Source: Neodontobutis hainanensis
Taxonomy: Eukaryota; Chordata; Actinopteri; Gobiiformes; Odontobutidae
Reading direction: 5' to 3'
Assembly: GCA_024349245.1 (NCBI GenBank)
Contig: JALDNG010000049.1
Location: 1,725,001-1,789,000 of the forward strand
DNA length: 64,000 nt
Position 1 is the stretch's first letter. Every line of letters starts with the position of its first letter. Positions 28,707 through 41,500 of this stretch are shown one piece after another. A program made the position numbers and the translations under genes. The notes under the pieces were generated by a model. It saw nothing but the letters and a program-made list of their open reading frames with translations. It ran no database searches and had not been told where the DNA came from.

Positions 28707-29360
28707 AGCTGGCGAGGCCTGTAACCCTAGGCTCGGCACAAACTTTCATTTAAACAGCCACCGCTACACATCTACTGACTGCACACTGCCCGGGACAGAC
28801 AGGGTGTGTTTTTGTAAGCCAAAAAGAGTGGGAGACTAAATCCAAGAGGAAGAAGCACAAAGACAAAGAACAAGACAAGAGCCGAAAGACTGATTTACCA
28901 ACTGCTAAGTCCCTACATTCAAGAAACTACAAGACGCTGATTGACAGGACAACAAACTGGCACACCTGTTGAGCATTTAAGCTTGTTGGAAGACTGGATA
29001 TAATGTGCAGAGGTAGGCCTTTTGAACAAAGTGTACTCCACTCTGACCTTCGACATTTTGGACATGTTTATGATTGAAGAATAGAGAAAAAATATGAGCA
29101 TCATCTGTGGATATATGCTACAGCTCTAAGTAAGACCTGGAAAATATAAATTTTCTTTAAAAGATCTCTACCACTAAAGACTGGAGACACTGTTTTACAA
29201 TTATAATATTTTGATCAAACATATTTTAAAAGTGAGATAAATGTATAGCATTGTTGTAACTGTATACACCAAGCTGAACCAACGCATATATAAATGTAAG
29301 TCAATGTGAAGCTGTAATTACACAGCTAGCTCAAGGAAAACTTTGTAATTAAGGGCCATC

Positions 29361-29368
29361 TATAAAAG
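29361..29368 (+). promoter_or_regulatory. myadml2: TATA box of myadml2
   Basis: TATAAAAG lies 97 bp before the chosen ATG, which predicts a start site near 29390 and a 5' UTR of about 65-70 bp. Its position favours a single-exon transcript. Confidence 0.6.
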
Positions 29369-29457
29369 GCAACCGAGGAAGGGTGAGGTCTGTGACAAAA
29401 GAGGCCACAAAGGCAACGGCTTGTTTGGAACCTCATCAGCCTAAATCAACTACCATC

Positions 29458-30369
29458 ATGGATGCTCAAGGAGGACACTACCTCAACAAAGAAGCTGTGC
29501 TGTCACCTTTGGGCATAGCTCGGATGTCCCAGCTGCTCCTGGGTTGCACCATAATGGCCCTTGTGTCCCACGGCGCAGGATACAGTGCCAGCTACGGAAC
29601 CTTCTGCATGTTTGTGTGGTGCTTTTGCTTTGCGGTTACACTGGTTGTCTTCACGCTGGACATTACACGACTGCATAAATGCATGCCAATTTCTTGGGAC
29701 AACTTCACAGTCGCCTTTGCTATGCTAGCAACGCTGATGTACATCACTGCTTCAGTGGTCTACCCTGTCTACTTCATTCAAACAGAATGTCCAGATGAAA
29801 GCTGCGAAAGTCTAATCTACCGTATTGCTGTCACAGTTTGCTCCAGTATCTGTTGCTTCCCTTATGGTGTTGAGGTGTTTCTTACACGGGCTAAGCCAGG
29901 AGCTGTGGTAGGGTATATGGCCACTGTCTCAGGTTTACTAAAGGTAGTACAAGCCTTTGTGGCCTGTATTATTTTTGGAGCCCTGGCCCATGACAGTGAG
30001 TACACCTTCTTCATTGCTACTCAGTACTGTGTGGTGGTATACAGCCTGTGCTTTTCACTCACTGTAATAGTTGTTATATTGACTGTTTCAGGCAGGACCT
30101 CCGCCCTGCGCTTCCCTTTTGACCGGTTTGTAGTCATTTACTCCTTCTTTGCTGTGATCCTTTACCTCAGTACTGCACTTGTTTGGCCAATCTTTAGCTT
30201 TGATAAGAAGTATGGCAATGCCACTCGACCTGAGGACTGCCCACGGGGAGACTGTCCCTGGGACAGTAAACTAGTAGTGGCAGTGTTTACAAATGTCAAC
30301 CTGATTCTGTATTTTGTTGATCTTATTTACTCCCAAAAGATCCGCTTTGTCTCCAACACAGCTGTGTAG
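29458..30369 (+). CDS. myadml2: Myeloid-associated differentiation marker-like protein 2 (MARVEL membrane protein)
   Basis: Single-exon gene of 303 residues (the human protein is about 307). The MYADM family are integral membrane proteins with two MARVEL domains, thought to organise lipid-rich membrane and junctions; the precise job of MYADML2 is not established. Eight hydrophobic segments are visible, at roughly residues 20-42, 47-68, 82-105, 119-142, 152-175, 184-210, 219-242 and 270-295, i.e. two sets of four. Loops carrying paired cysteines (TECPDESCES and EDCPRGDCPWD) occur at the same place in each half, as expected of the duplicated domain. The ATG at 29458 has an A at -3 and is the first true ATG in the frame; the open frame further upstream starts from GTG. 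It sits between notum and pycr1, as in mammals. Confidence 0.94.
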   Translation: MDAQGGHYLNKEAVLSPLGIARMSQLLLGCTIMALVSHGAGYSASYGTFCMFVWCFCFAVTLVVFTLDITRLHKCMPISWDNFTVAFAMLATLMYITASVVYPVYFIQTECPDESCESLIYRIAVTVCSSICCFPYGVEVFLTRAKPGAVVGYMATVSGLLKVVQAFVACIIFGALAHDSEYTFFIATQYCVVVYSLCFSLTVIVVILTVSGRTSALRFPFDRFVVIYSFFAVILYLSTALVWPIFSFDKKYGNATRPEDCPRGDCPWDSKLVVAVFTNVNLILYFVDLIYSQKIRFVSNTAV

Positions 30370-30870
30370 GAAACTCTTCACCCTGAACCCTTCTTCAGCC
30401 ACATAGGCGTTCGAAGGAAGTTAGAGATAACACCCAGAATGCTCTCCACACTCACATAAGGACTGTGCCTAGGTCAATACAGACAGTATTAAAAATGTTC
30501 TTGTCTACTTGTGCAGTGACATACCAGGCTAAATTTAGCCAGGTGTGCTTATGACACCTTTTCCATCACTCATTTGACCACAAAATACAGCCCTCCTCTC
30601 CAAACTGACTACAGGGTTATCTCTGTCAAGGTGGACCTAATGGAGTGTGCCACAATAATTCTCAAACAGTATTATCTAATTACTTCAATATAAAGTTTTT
30701 AACAGTGACATGGACACATGTCTAACAGATGTGAGGCATACAGTGTGTGCACTGAAGCTTGTAAATATATCCTAAAAGCTTTGTTAATCTGTGTTTATTG
30801 TTCATTTATAGTGCATAATGACATGATATTGAAATAAATTAGCATTTGATTGTAATAAACTGTAATGAGA
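30370..30870 (+). other. myadml2: myadml2 3' UTR
   Basis: AT-rich sequence following the stop, with two poly(A) signals AATAAA at 30833-30838 and 30854-30859. No coding content is seen. Confidence 0.6.
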
Positions 30871-31500
30871 AAGCCTTAATTTAATGATATGGATTTATAA
30901 CAATAACCAGATGTTGAATAATGTATATGAAATACAGGCTTACAACACAAAAATATTGACAAAAGTATTGCACAGACATAAGATTTTTGCACAAAGTGTT
31001 TTAAAGTTTTCTTTTGCTGCATTTAATGACAATAAATATTTTTTTCTATTTGTCAAGTTCCTTTCCGTGACAACACTGATGTAAAATGTACATTTATATA
31101 TACATATAGGCCTATTGACAATCCAATTGTTTTTATATAGCAACATGGCATTAAGGCCTAAATTTAATTACTACATAAACATCAGTTAAGTGGAGATACA
31201 AAATCATCTAGATACAAATTCCATGCGTATACATTTTTATATTAAAAAATATAATTATATTAAATTGTAAAAGGATCTCAAATAAGGAAAGGCTAAGCTA
31301 AGATCGTCCTTTAGTAATAAGTGGCCAGATGTCAGCCTACCTACCTCGTGTTACTTACCTGGGGAGACCAATTACTGTGTTTAAGAGGTTCAATAAGTCT
31401 CTTTTCACAAACATTATAAATGTTCTCTCAAAATGTCCCACACTTGCTCTTTAAGCTTTTCGCCAGTAGATGATAGCAAAGGACTGCCACCAACTCCATG
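30871..31500. other. Spacer between myadml2 and pycr1
   Basis: AT-rich sequence with no gene, RNA or clear repeat seen. G+C content rises after about 31440, where the pycr1 promoter begins. Confidence 0.5.
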
Positions 31501-31515
31501 CCCTGAGGCCCAACC

Positions 31516-31657
31516 TGATGCAACTTTTCGGGTTTTTACCGGCCCCGCCCTAAATTGCCAATTCCAAAACTCCAATTGGTTAAAAGCTGTAAACAACAAT
31601 GTTTATTGGTTGTGGCACGTGTCGGTCTGTCTGTTTCCAGGTGCTACAAAGACTGAG
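31516..31657 (+). promoter_or_regulatory. pycr1: pycr1 promoter with ATF4-type response element
   Basis: TGATGCAAC at 31516-31524 is a perfect C/EBP-ATF response element. It is followed by a GC box CCCCGCCC (31543-31550), CCAAT boxes at 31558-31562 and 31572-31576 with ATTGG on the top strand at 31575-31579 and 31605-31609, and a CACGTG E-box at 31616-31621. A possible noncoding first exon ends at GAG|GTAATT (31657), since the start codon is preceded by a pyrimidine-rich tract and CACAG|GCAG just before 31938. ATF4 and MYC are known activators of PYCR1 in mammals. Confidence 0.6.
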
Positions 31658-31937
31658 GTAATTGGGCTAAGTTCATACGGTAGGCAGTAATTTCAGCTCT
31701 TCTGGGTTAATAACTAAATTGTTTGGCAATTCTCAACGCAAAGGGGACTCCCATTCGTAACAAAGTTGACGCAGTTGAGTTTTTTTTTCTTTTAACCATA
31801 ACATGTTTTTGTTGTATTCTCCTGTTAGTCAGGAAGTTAGTTTGTTTACTACTACTGCACTAACATGTCATAGCCGACACTCCGGCTACGGTCAACAATA
31901 GCCTAATTATTTTCCTGTCTACTACATCACAGGCAGA

Positions 31938-33833
31938 ATGAGCGTGGGCTTCATAGGAGCGGGTCAAGTGGCCCACGCCCTCGTGAGGGGCTTCACTGCT
32001 GCGGGTGAGTCATGCTCAGCCCACATATAGAAAACATAATGTCAAATTGATGTGTGTTGATTGCAATCAGACTTGATTTCTGTGCATTTATCCTCAAGGC
32101 GTGATTGCTGCCCACAGAATCACAGCTAGCTCCCCAGACACAGATCTCCCCACAGTGCATGGTCTGAGGGTGGGTAGCCCTAATACTTTTTACTCCAATT
32201 TAATAAAGAATGTTGCATTGAAATAAAATGATTACGCCAATATGTCAATATGTGTTCTGAAATAGATAGAGGCACCATGTGTTCTAACAAAAGTATTATA
32301 TTTTCAGAAAATGGGCGTGAATGTAACCACAAGCAACAAAGAAACTGTAAAGAAAAGTGATGTTCTGTTCCTGGCTGTGAAGCCCCACATCATTCCTTTT
32401 GTGTTGGATGAGATTGGCTCAGACATTGAAGAGCGTCATCTTATTGTGTCCTGTGCAGCAGGAGTCACTATCAGCTCAATAGAGAAAGTAAGTCTATTGA
32501 CTGCTCCATCAACAGCCATTACTTTTTGCTTTGCGTTGCAAAGCTTAAAACAAAAACAGAGATATAAGAGAATATTAAAGTTTATCCTCTGAAACATTAA
32601 TAAAACCAATGTACTAAAGTATTCATGATTTCATCTCAGACCTTAGAAACCTCAGACTTATAACATTGTAACAGGACACTTGCATTGACAAACCACCCAA
32701 TCATTTATATCCAAAATTAAGTGTGTGCCATTTACAGAAGCTGCAACATTATCGAGAAACCCCAAAGGTCATTCGTTGTATGACTAACACACCTGTAATA
32801 GTACGAGAAGGGGCTACAGTGTATGCCACAGGAACTCATGCAGAAGTGGAGGATGGAAAGCTTCTGGAGCAGCTAATGGCCAGTGTAGGTTACTGCACTG
32901 AGGTTGAAGAGGACTTGATAGATGCTGTCACTGGCCTGAGTGGCAGTGGCCCAGCCTATGTGAGGCATTCAAATTATTTTTATTTTTTTACAGTGCCATT
33001 TGGGAAAATGTAGCCCTAATGATGCTGAATGTTGTTTTGCAGGCATTTACAGCTGTAGATGCTCTTGCTGATGGTGGAGTAAAAATGGGTCTGCCCAGGA
33101 GACTGGCCGTACGTCTTGGAGCCCAAGCTTTGCTGGTAAAACTTTGTTACGTAAATGTTCTCTTTAAATGTATACATTGCAATAATAGTGTAATTCTTAC
33201 TATTTGGAGGAATGTTCATTATTTCTAAAAATCACAAGATAAAAAATTCAAATCCATAATCAAAGGTAACTTGTTCTTTGTCCAAAGGGGGCTGCCCGAA
33301 TGCTGTTAGACTCAGAACAGCATCCTGGGCAGCTCAAGGACAATGTTTGTTCACCAGGGGGAGCCACCATTCATGCACTGCATGTCATGGAGAGTGGTGG
33401 TTTCAGAAGCCTTTTGATCAATGCTGTGGAGGTTTCCTGTGTTAGGACAAGGTCGGTTGAGTGCTAGTATTTCTGATGGAAATACGGTCAAAATGAAAGT
33501 GCACAAAAATCAGTTTAGTTACTTTTTTATAAAGGTTGCAATTGCTGTTTGTATTTCAGCAGATAGAAATGTGAAATGTACCTTTGTTTATGGTAATATA
33601 ATTACTAAGACAATTTAATGACTATGTTGCATGTCTTTTTTTTTTTTTTTTTTTTACAAAAAAGGGAACTCCAGTTCTTGGCTGACCAAGAGAAAATCTC
33701 CCCAGCTGCCATTAAGAAGACAACTCTTGACAAAGTGCTGCAGCAGCCAGGTGTTAGTGCAGATGCTGTTGGAGTTAAATCTCCTGGGATTAGTATCTTT
33801 AACAATAATAACCCAAGGACTAAGAAGAAATGA
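31938..33833 (+). CDS. pycr1: Pyrroline-5-carboxylate reductase 1
   Basis: Catalyses the last step of proline synthesis, reducing pyrroline-5-carboxylate with NAD(P)H, usually in mitochondria. Seven coding exons: 31938-32004, 32099-32169, 32308-32487, 32738-32959, 33043-33135, 33288-33451, 33665-33833. All have GT-AG ends and join in frame to 321 residues (319 in human). The N-terminus MSVGFIGAGQVA is the Rossmann dinucleotide-binding loop. The central LAVKPHIIPFVLDEIG and CAAGVTISSIEK are near identical to the family. The P5CR signature is visible as [39 protein letters not shown], spread over exons 4 and 5. The C-terminal tail (after about residue 290) diverges from human and ends in an Asn run followed by Lys residues. 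Sequence and synteny next to mafg favour PYCR1 over PYCR2. Confidence 0.97.
33636..33655. repeat. T20 tract in the last pycr1 intron
   Basis: Twenty consecutive T form the polypyrimidine tract just before the acceptor of the final pycr1 exon (ACAAAAAAG|G). Length variation here could influence splicing. Confidence 0.9.
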
Positions 33834-34190
33834 ATTGGGGCACTTACAAATTGAATGGGATAAAGTTCTAATGGAGAAATATTACCACTGGAGAATATTG
33901 TTTAACACATACTCATTTATAATTAAAAATGTAGTCAACTGAGGATTTTTCTTCTGTCGTGAAACAGAAACACCATTTAATTATTTTAAATGCATAGATT
34001 TAAAATGGGTTCTTTTGATACTGAAAGACTTTTAATATATGACCTGGTACTGGTATTTATACACGTATTTTATAAATCTTTTCTCAATGGGTCATAGTCC
34101 TGGGTAATTTTTTAAGATATTTTGGGTCAATGGACTGGTGTATGTTTTGCAGAATGTTTTTTCAGCAAGAGGGGCAATGGAATAAAAAAT
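33834..34190 (+). other. pycr1: pycr1 3' UTR
   Basis: Noncoding AT-rich sequence after the stop, ending near an AATAAA at 34181-34186. Confidence 0.55.
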
Positions 34191-34399
34191 ATATAATGAA
34201 TTGTTTTTGTTTTAATTGTGAGTAGTTATGGAAATAATGTTTCATATAAATTACTCAAAAAATAATCTGCAATCAGTAAAGAAAAAACTAGTTTTAATTG
34301 TGAAATCTCAACTATGCTTCCATTAGCATAATTGTAACACAATACAGTGCTTTTCACAGTAAATTATTCCTTTCTTCTGAGGAAAGAAAATCCTTCATG

Positions 34400-35500
34400 A
34401 ATGAAGACACGTGACCAAACACGATGACGTCTGGCTTCGTTACAAGAGAAAGGAGTCAACAAGGGAAGCACGGCTGGCATTTATTGGGAAGCGCTGTCAG
34501 ATTGGCGTATCTTCTTGAGGTGCACCTAATGATTCTCCTCTCGCATTACGACATAAGAAGAGGCCCTTAGAGTTCAACTTCTAAAGAACGCGAGCTCTGA
34601 CACGGGTAGGTCTGTAAAGCAAACAGTGCTGGTGTTGTTATGCTGAGTGTGCATGCCTTTGCCTCACTGCTGGCGACAAGCTGGGCGCAGTTAGCTGTAC
34701 GGGCTAGCCACGAAGCGGCAGGATGCGTCAAGTTAACAGGGTTATCAATGGGACTGTGCTTCAAATTAAATCGTCTGTATATCAGTAGACAAAACTATAG
34801 GCAGGTTATTGCGTGTTTGTACTCTTTAATACGAACACTGGAATAAATAAAACTGTTAAGCTAGTCCTATCTTTAAACCAGAGTGTAACGGTTGATTAAC
34901 AATATGACGACCCCAAAAGCAAACAACAATTATTCTTCTCAACTTGTTTTAATTTGTTGGCGTTTTCCGGAACTTTTCTATAATGGATATGGGAAACTTG
35001 CAGTAGATCTGCTACTATGCTGAGATGGCAGCTAACCTTTTGTGCACACATGTGAACTGAAAACAAAACTTGGTGTTCCAGCTGGTTTGGAATGTGACGG
35101 CATAGTTACGTAGAAATTGCCCGCGTTTAGGGTGATTTCCATGGTTACAGAGAGACTCTTAGCGCTGCGTCGGTACAGTTATAGTAGGACGGCGCAGCGC
35201 GGGGATTTCCTCGCTTGTTTGGTAGGAGGGGAGTAGTTTTTTTTTTGCCACTTTAACAAGCAGGCGGTGTGAGGTTGGGGACGGGAGTCGTGGAATGTCA
35301 GAAGAATTGTGTTACTGGGCTGATTTCGTGATAAATACTTGTGCGAAGTGTATTCGTGTTCACTATATCATTGCACTTCTCGGGGGCTTGTCAACTCATG
35401 CGCTTCTTGCTGTTCAAACCTGCTGCTTCATCACCTCGTTGTGCGAAGGAGAAAGAGCAAGCAGAGGCAGCGGTGTAGCGAGACCAGGTTGGTTGCAATA
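34400..35500 (+). promoter_or_regulatory. mafg: CpG-rich region, probable mafg promoter and noncoding first exon
   Basis: The stretch is richer in G+C and CpG than anything nearby, most clearly at 35130-35300. It includes an 8-bp perfect inverted repeat, GCGCTGCG (35162-35169) with CGCAGCGC (35193-35200). MAFG genes have noncoding 5' exons far from the coding part, and mafg coding exon 1 begins with a 5' UTR acceptor at 43889/43890, so an upstream noncoding exon must exist. This is the best candidate, but its donor site cannot be chosen with confidence. Confidence 0.4.
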
Positions 35501-38500
35501 CTATTTTCAGTAGATTTCCATCAAATATAAGCGGGGTTGTTGTTTCCAAGCGATGTTTTGCGGCTACTGTGTGCATGAATTTCGTTTTTAAGGAATGCAT
35601 TGTTGGTATTGAATTTGTTCACCTGAATTGACAGGTCATTTATCCATTTGGTTAAATTATAACAATGGCATTGCCAAAGCATTTCGCCGTTCTCGCCTTG
35701 GATCCTTGCACCCAAGCGGTTAAAATAGTGATGTTTTATTATTATTTTTTTTATCAACCAACAAAAAAGCCGTGGTATTTATATCATGCTGAATCATCAC
35801 AATGATGTATTTAGTCGTTCTCAGAATCCACCCCGAAATATGGCACCACCGGACAAAGGTCTGCTCGATAGATAAGGGTCGATGTTTATCACCGAGCCCC
35901 TGATACTAAGACGATGGCTCGAAATGGTGCTGATTTGTCGTGCGAGTCAGTCATCAGGGCATGAGCATCAAGTGATGATCATCATGCATTTATCAATAGT
36001 CTCATCTACATTCAGCTGAGAATGTGCATTTTATTGCAGCGCTGTCATGATGTACATCAACAAATAGGGACTGAGCACAGTTACTCTCTAAGTGCTTAGG
36101 TGTCAACTGTGGTGTCAGATCAATTATAGAAATGCTCGATAAGCAATATATTATTCCCGTTGTTGCAAAGGAGTAGTGATTGGAAGCCTATTTAAAATTA
36201 ATATTTCTGGGTCACGTGTATTGTAGAGCGGCAAAAACTAATCAGTTATCAATTTGTCAAGTTAAATAAATGTATACTTATCAGAATTATTGATTATTCA
36301 GGATGATGGCTTAACCTCATGTTCCCTTTTTGCCTTTGTGTTTGAAGTATAACTTTAAATAACAGTGTTTTTAAAATGTTTAATTTACACATCTGTCACA
36401 TGAAATTGATTGTGAAAATTGTACATTAAGTCAGATTTCAAGTCATTTATTGATTGACAAACAATTCTATGACAAGTGAAACAGTTTGGGTGGAAAGGAG
36501 GAATTATATATAATTATATGTAACAATAAATAGTTTTTCTTTCAAAATTCAACAATAGAATTAATTGATTTATTGATTTATTTATTTTACTTGCTTGTCT
36601 CCTTATTCCATGCACACTTAATTTCTTTAGGGTTGGCAGCTGCTCTTGTTTCCCTGTGTGGAACATGATGAAATTTGCTGCCTATTAGAGAGCACGCTTA
36701 TAGAGGGTAAGTAATGAATTATCCATGGAGAATCTCTTTGCAATTTGAAAAGTCACCTTGAAAACTATTGAGTATAGGCAGTGCTAAACAGATAGAAGTT
36801 GCCCATTCTTGCTCGGATATTCGCCTTATTTCATCATCTCTGTTCATGTGAGCGGGGCATTGAAGTGTGTTTAGCAGACAGGCCAGCCTCGCATCAGAAG
36901 CCCGGTTTTGCAATAAAGCGTAATGCCCAACCCTGCCTTTCTCTGCAGGTAACAAGAACAGATGAGGGCCCTTATAAGATCCGGATGCGGCTGGCAGCGG
37001 ATATGTGGATGGAGACTGGGAGTGGTGATCAGCACTGAGATTTATCGCTCCTCGCGTTGAGGTAGCAGTTATAAAATAAGACTGGATGCCATAGAGGTGA
37101 ATCAAGCGAGTGCACAACTCATACCCAGTGGCACTGTGTAGAATGGGCTACGATGGGGGTTAGAAGATGAGGACGTATGAGGTTGATGAAACATGAGGCA
37201 AGACTTTATGCAGCGTAGGTTTCAGGCCGGCCACCAGCACCTATGTACAGGCAACACAGCTGCACCCTGGGACTAGTTACGCCTATTCAGGACAATTAAT
37301 GGCCTGCAGAAAGGAACACAAATGTGGGATTTGTCCACAAAAGTGCTGCTTAAGCTGCACAGGGAAACGGGAATGCCTGAAAGGAAGGGAGAAAAAGATC
37401 AATATACTTTTCCCCCTTTTTTTTTTTTTTTTTTTGCAACGGGGAGGGAACGCTGGTGATGAAACCTCCTGCAAGTGTAGTGCGGATTATGATTGCTTAG
37501 CGTTGCGATATGCCCGCTGCACTTCTCAAAGTAATACTCCTATCCAGACGGGGTACCAAGTGTGTTTGATAATTTTTGTTTGGATCTTGAGTTAGACTTG
37601 GCATGTTCATAGCTGCCCTCTGTGTGTTCATAATTTAGATTAGCCAATATTGAACAGAACTGGAAGCATACGCGTGGAGCAGCTCACTGGCTGCTGTTTT
37701 TCTTCTAACCTACTTTTATCTGTGCTGATTTATGTGGACAACATATCATCAATGCCTGTGCATACTCCTGTCAATGTTATAGCCATTTTATGGAGAAGAG
37801 AAGATATAAAATCTGCAATAAAGCTACTTATAATAAAAGTGATGCCACAATAAAGGCAACAGTAGGCAGCACATTGTAAAGGCTACTACACATTACTCTA
37901 AATTTCCTACTTTTATTACAAAATGCTGCAAGGACATAATAAGATTTCTCCCCATAACTTGTCATTATATGTCTCAAGTTTAGAGTCATTGATTTTTTTT
38001 TTTCTTGATCAAATTCACATTAAGAGTAAGGCTTCATCAAATATCCTGTAGGCACACATCATCAATTACTTGTCCTAATTTGATCTGAGCAGGGCAGTGT
38101 TAATAATAATAAAAATGGCAAAACTGCTTTACTGATTGACTGAACTGCACTTGTCACAGAAGCATGTTACAATTCAATCACAGTGGTTTCAAAGCAGAGA
38201 TTCACTGGAGCTGCTTTCAGATGAGTTGCTCTAATTTAGCCTTGGTAGCTGTGAGGTCACTGCTGAACAAATGTAATATGTATGCAACCAGTGTAGAACA
38301 GTTTGTAGATGTTTTGTCTGTGTGTGGGTTGCCTACAACCTCTTCCTGTTTAATCAAGTCCTGCAGGCACATACAGTGGAATTACAAAGGCTGTACTCCT
38401 GCCTACTGTTGCTCTATATCAACTTAATTAGAAAACAAGCAGCTACGGAGCTTGGTTAATGCAAACCAGTGCAACCCAAGTCTCTTTAAATAAACTTCAT

Positions 38501-41500
38501 ATTAACAGTGGCGTTGGAACAAACCAATTCCCTCGGGTGAGATGATTCATGTTTTCTCTTAAAACTAGATGCAAATTTCAGCAATAAGTGTGCCACATGA
38601 TCTGTGCAGGGTTTTTTTTCTTTATAAATCTCAGAGCTGTTGTTTATCATGCTATTGGTTAAACCATATCAACAATCAATGCTTTGTAGAATAATTAGGT
38701 ATTTGTTTTAGTCTCGTGTCTATAGAAGTTATGAATAAATTCTTCTATTGCTTATACCCGCCGCATATAAAAATTTAAAATGTATTTTGAATACTAAATT
38801 GTTAGTTTTTAAACTGCTTCAAGCACCATTAGGCTTAACAGTAGGTGGACATGGAGTTACACATGAATTTATTATAACGTAAATACGCAAGACTAGTGCA
38901 ATTGAAGCAACTGCAACACATTGCTTGACCCAAAGTAAGTTTTAAATGTAACTAAACCTTTTATGTATTAAGTGGATAGAATACTGTTTTATTAGATGTG
39001 TTTTTCCAATTGCCCTAAACCTGTGCTGGTCCAAAGTACTGGCTTAGTATTTCCCCTCTACTACAAGCGTATCACATTTCCGTGTGAAAGCTGCTGAATG
39101 ATTTTCTCTCTCCCTCTTTTTGTCACTCTTATTTCACGCTCTGAATACTTAGTACTTAATAGCTTCCCTCCTCTCTTCCTGTCATACCTCTCGCTCTCAC
39201 ACTGTTGTCTCCGTGCACAACTTTACCCCAGTCTACCAGTAAAGTCCTCCAGAGCTATCGGAGGAGTCTGATTTTTAATTTGCAGTTAAATGGTGCCCGA
39301 CACATGCAGCTTGCTTGATAATTGACTTTGCTCGGCTGAAGGAAGGAATGATTAGATCTGAATATCTTGGAAATCTTTTCAACTTGGACTAAGGGAGGCA
39401 CTAAAAGCAGTGGTTCTGATCAGACGCAAAGTGACGGTGAAAGACTTGTTTGTTCTTCCAATCAGGCTTAAAATTGCAAAAGCCACAAGTGGACAGGATA
39501 ACAACAAGCACTCAATTAATCAGACAAATACATATGGATGTATTATTTCGTCCATAACCTTAATGCTCACTGTGCTTGTATTTCCTGCAGAAAGTCTGTG
39601 ATAATGGAGTATGAGGCTACATGTCTCATCAATTATTGATTAGAGAAACTTGACATCTGTTACTTTAATTTAGTGCTTTGTTAAATATAGAAGAGTTTTA
39701 CAATGGAAGTGATCTGCAATGTTACATTAAAGAAAATAAATTATGATGTGACCCATATTTACTCGCTGCATGCTTTTGAAGCTGTGTTTTTTTTTTTTAC
39801 TTTATTTTGAAAAAGGTCACACTTCTTTCTGAATGATTTGAAAGTATGGATCGAGAGCTAGCAACAGGAGATCAGCTGCCAGGATGTTTTTTATTTTTTT
39901 TTATAGAATCAAAATTTTTTTTTCTATGCTTGGTATCGTATCTTTTTACATTTCAGGCCTGATCATAGCTGGACTACTATTGGAGCAAGGCATATGGGCA
40001 AGATGAGTCATATGTATATCCTTTGTTTCGGAGTAAAATGTATTATTTGGTGCAGGAGGATTTTCAGCTGTTTCACAGAAGTGCCATTGTTGGATACTCC
40101 CTGTGCTTTTTCCTCGAGTGTTTCATCAGCATGCACCTCCACCGTCTTATTGTATTCACTTCATTAGCAACCTGCCAGTGCCAAGTGCCCGGACGCATCT
40201 TTTCAAGAATTGATCATGACAAGTGAAATTTATGTGCACTTGTGTGGTTTTGGTAATCTGTCTCCGTGTGGATACATGCACGTGATTAGTTGTATGATGC
40301 TCTGTCCCACACTGTCATGTCTCAGTAAATCCTGGGCGCCCTGTTAGTCCTCACCGGGCATTATTAGTATTCAGAGAGCGGGCCGCTGTCGTAATCTGGA
40401 TTCTGAGGCAGGTTGCTGGGGCTTTTTGTTTGCTCTCATGGCCCTGATAATCTTGTTACACTGCTGTCAAGTGGATCTGGCTCTCCCCGCGGCCCTGAAC
40501 CACCAAGCGTGCCACCTCCAGCACCAGACAGCCCCCACTATCTACCTCCTCCGTGCCTCCCCCACCAGCCTATCCCACCGCCATTTTGAGACAGCAGTTG
40601 ATGGAAGAGCCATGGTTGTATCCTTGAAGAATCACCTCCTGAGCATCTTTATTCTGCCTCCCACCCCCACCTTCGGCTGTGAATGACAGTGATAAATATT
40701 CAACAGGGGGATGCAGTGCCGGGATGCCAGCGCCTCCATTCCCCCTTCAACAAAGGGTCCCCCAGCTAATGGTGTCCATCCTCAGCAACCCCCCCAGAGA
40801 GATCCTGGAGAAGGAAGAGGATCATTAAAGCATGACATGGTCTGAAGGCCGGACCTATCGTGTCACATCAGCATTTATCCCACCATGTTGCTCCTTGAGC
40901 CCAACCTAAGCCAACCCCACCTTTTGCCAGCTGCCCTCTATAGATCCTGATGAACACGGACAGCTTTAGAAGGTTGGCCAAGTTTCTTTCGTCGTGTTAG
41001 TTCAACTTCACAAGTTCCTAATTGGCACCTTGGTTTTGGTCCTTGCTGAGATCAGTGTTTTTTTTTTTTTTTGTTTTTTTTTTACTCAACTTGTTCTTCT
41101 CAAGCTCCTCTAAATGTGTTGAGCGAGCGTTTCTGATGAGGCTCCCTCTTTCTTTCTCACCTTCTATATCCCTCTTTCTTTCTCTCTGTCCATCCCTCTC
41201 ACTTTCCTTTCTCTGGGTGACCACACTCAGCATTTTCTGTTTCCTATGGGTGTGATGTCTCTCCTCCACAAGCAATCTACTCTGATTTGTCAGCGTTCTT
41301 ACAGGCAATTCATAAAACTTCAGCAAGCGCTTATAAAAGATGCTCTCTGTCTCCATTTCACCCTGCGCTCCACCTGTCTGCTTTGATAGGCCACCTCAAA
41401 GGATTGAACGATCACAGGACAATGATACATTTGGCCCAGAAATGTACATACTTGTAAACAGCAAATGCGTCAGATTATAATTATTCCAATAAATATCATT

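Noticed and set aside
29383..29457. N-terminal extension of myadml2
   Set aside because: The upstream start is GTG, close behind the TATA box; the ATG at 29458 gives the family's normal length.
41018..41356. 112-codon minus-strand frame rich in Lys, Arg and Glu
   Set aside because: Generated by a pyrimidine-rich tract on the plus strand; low complexity.
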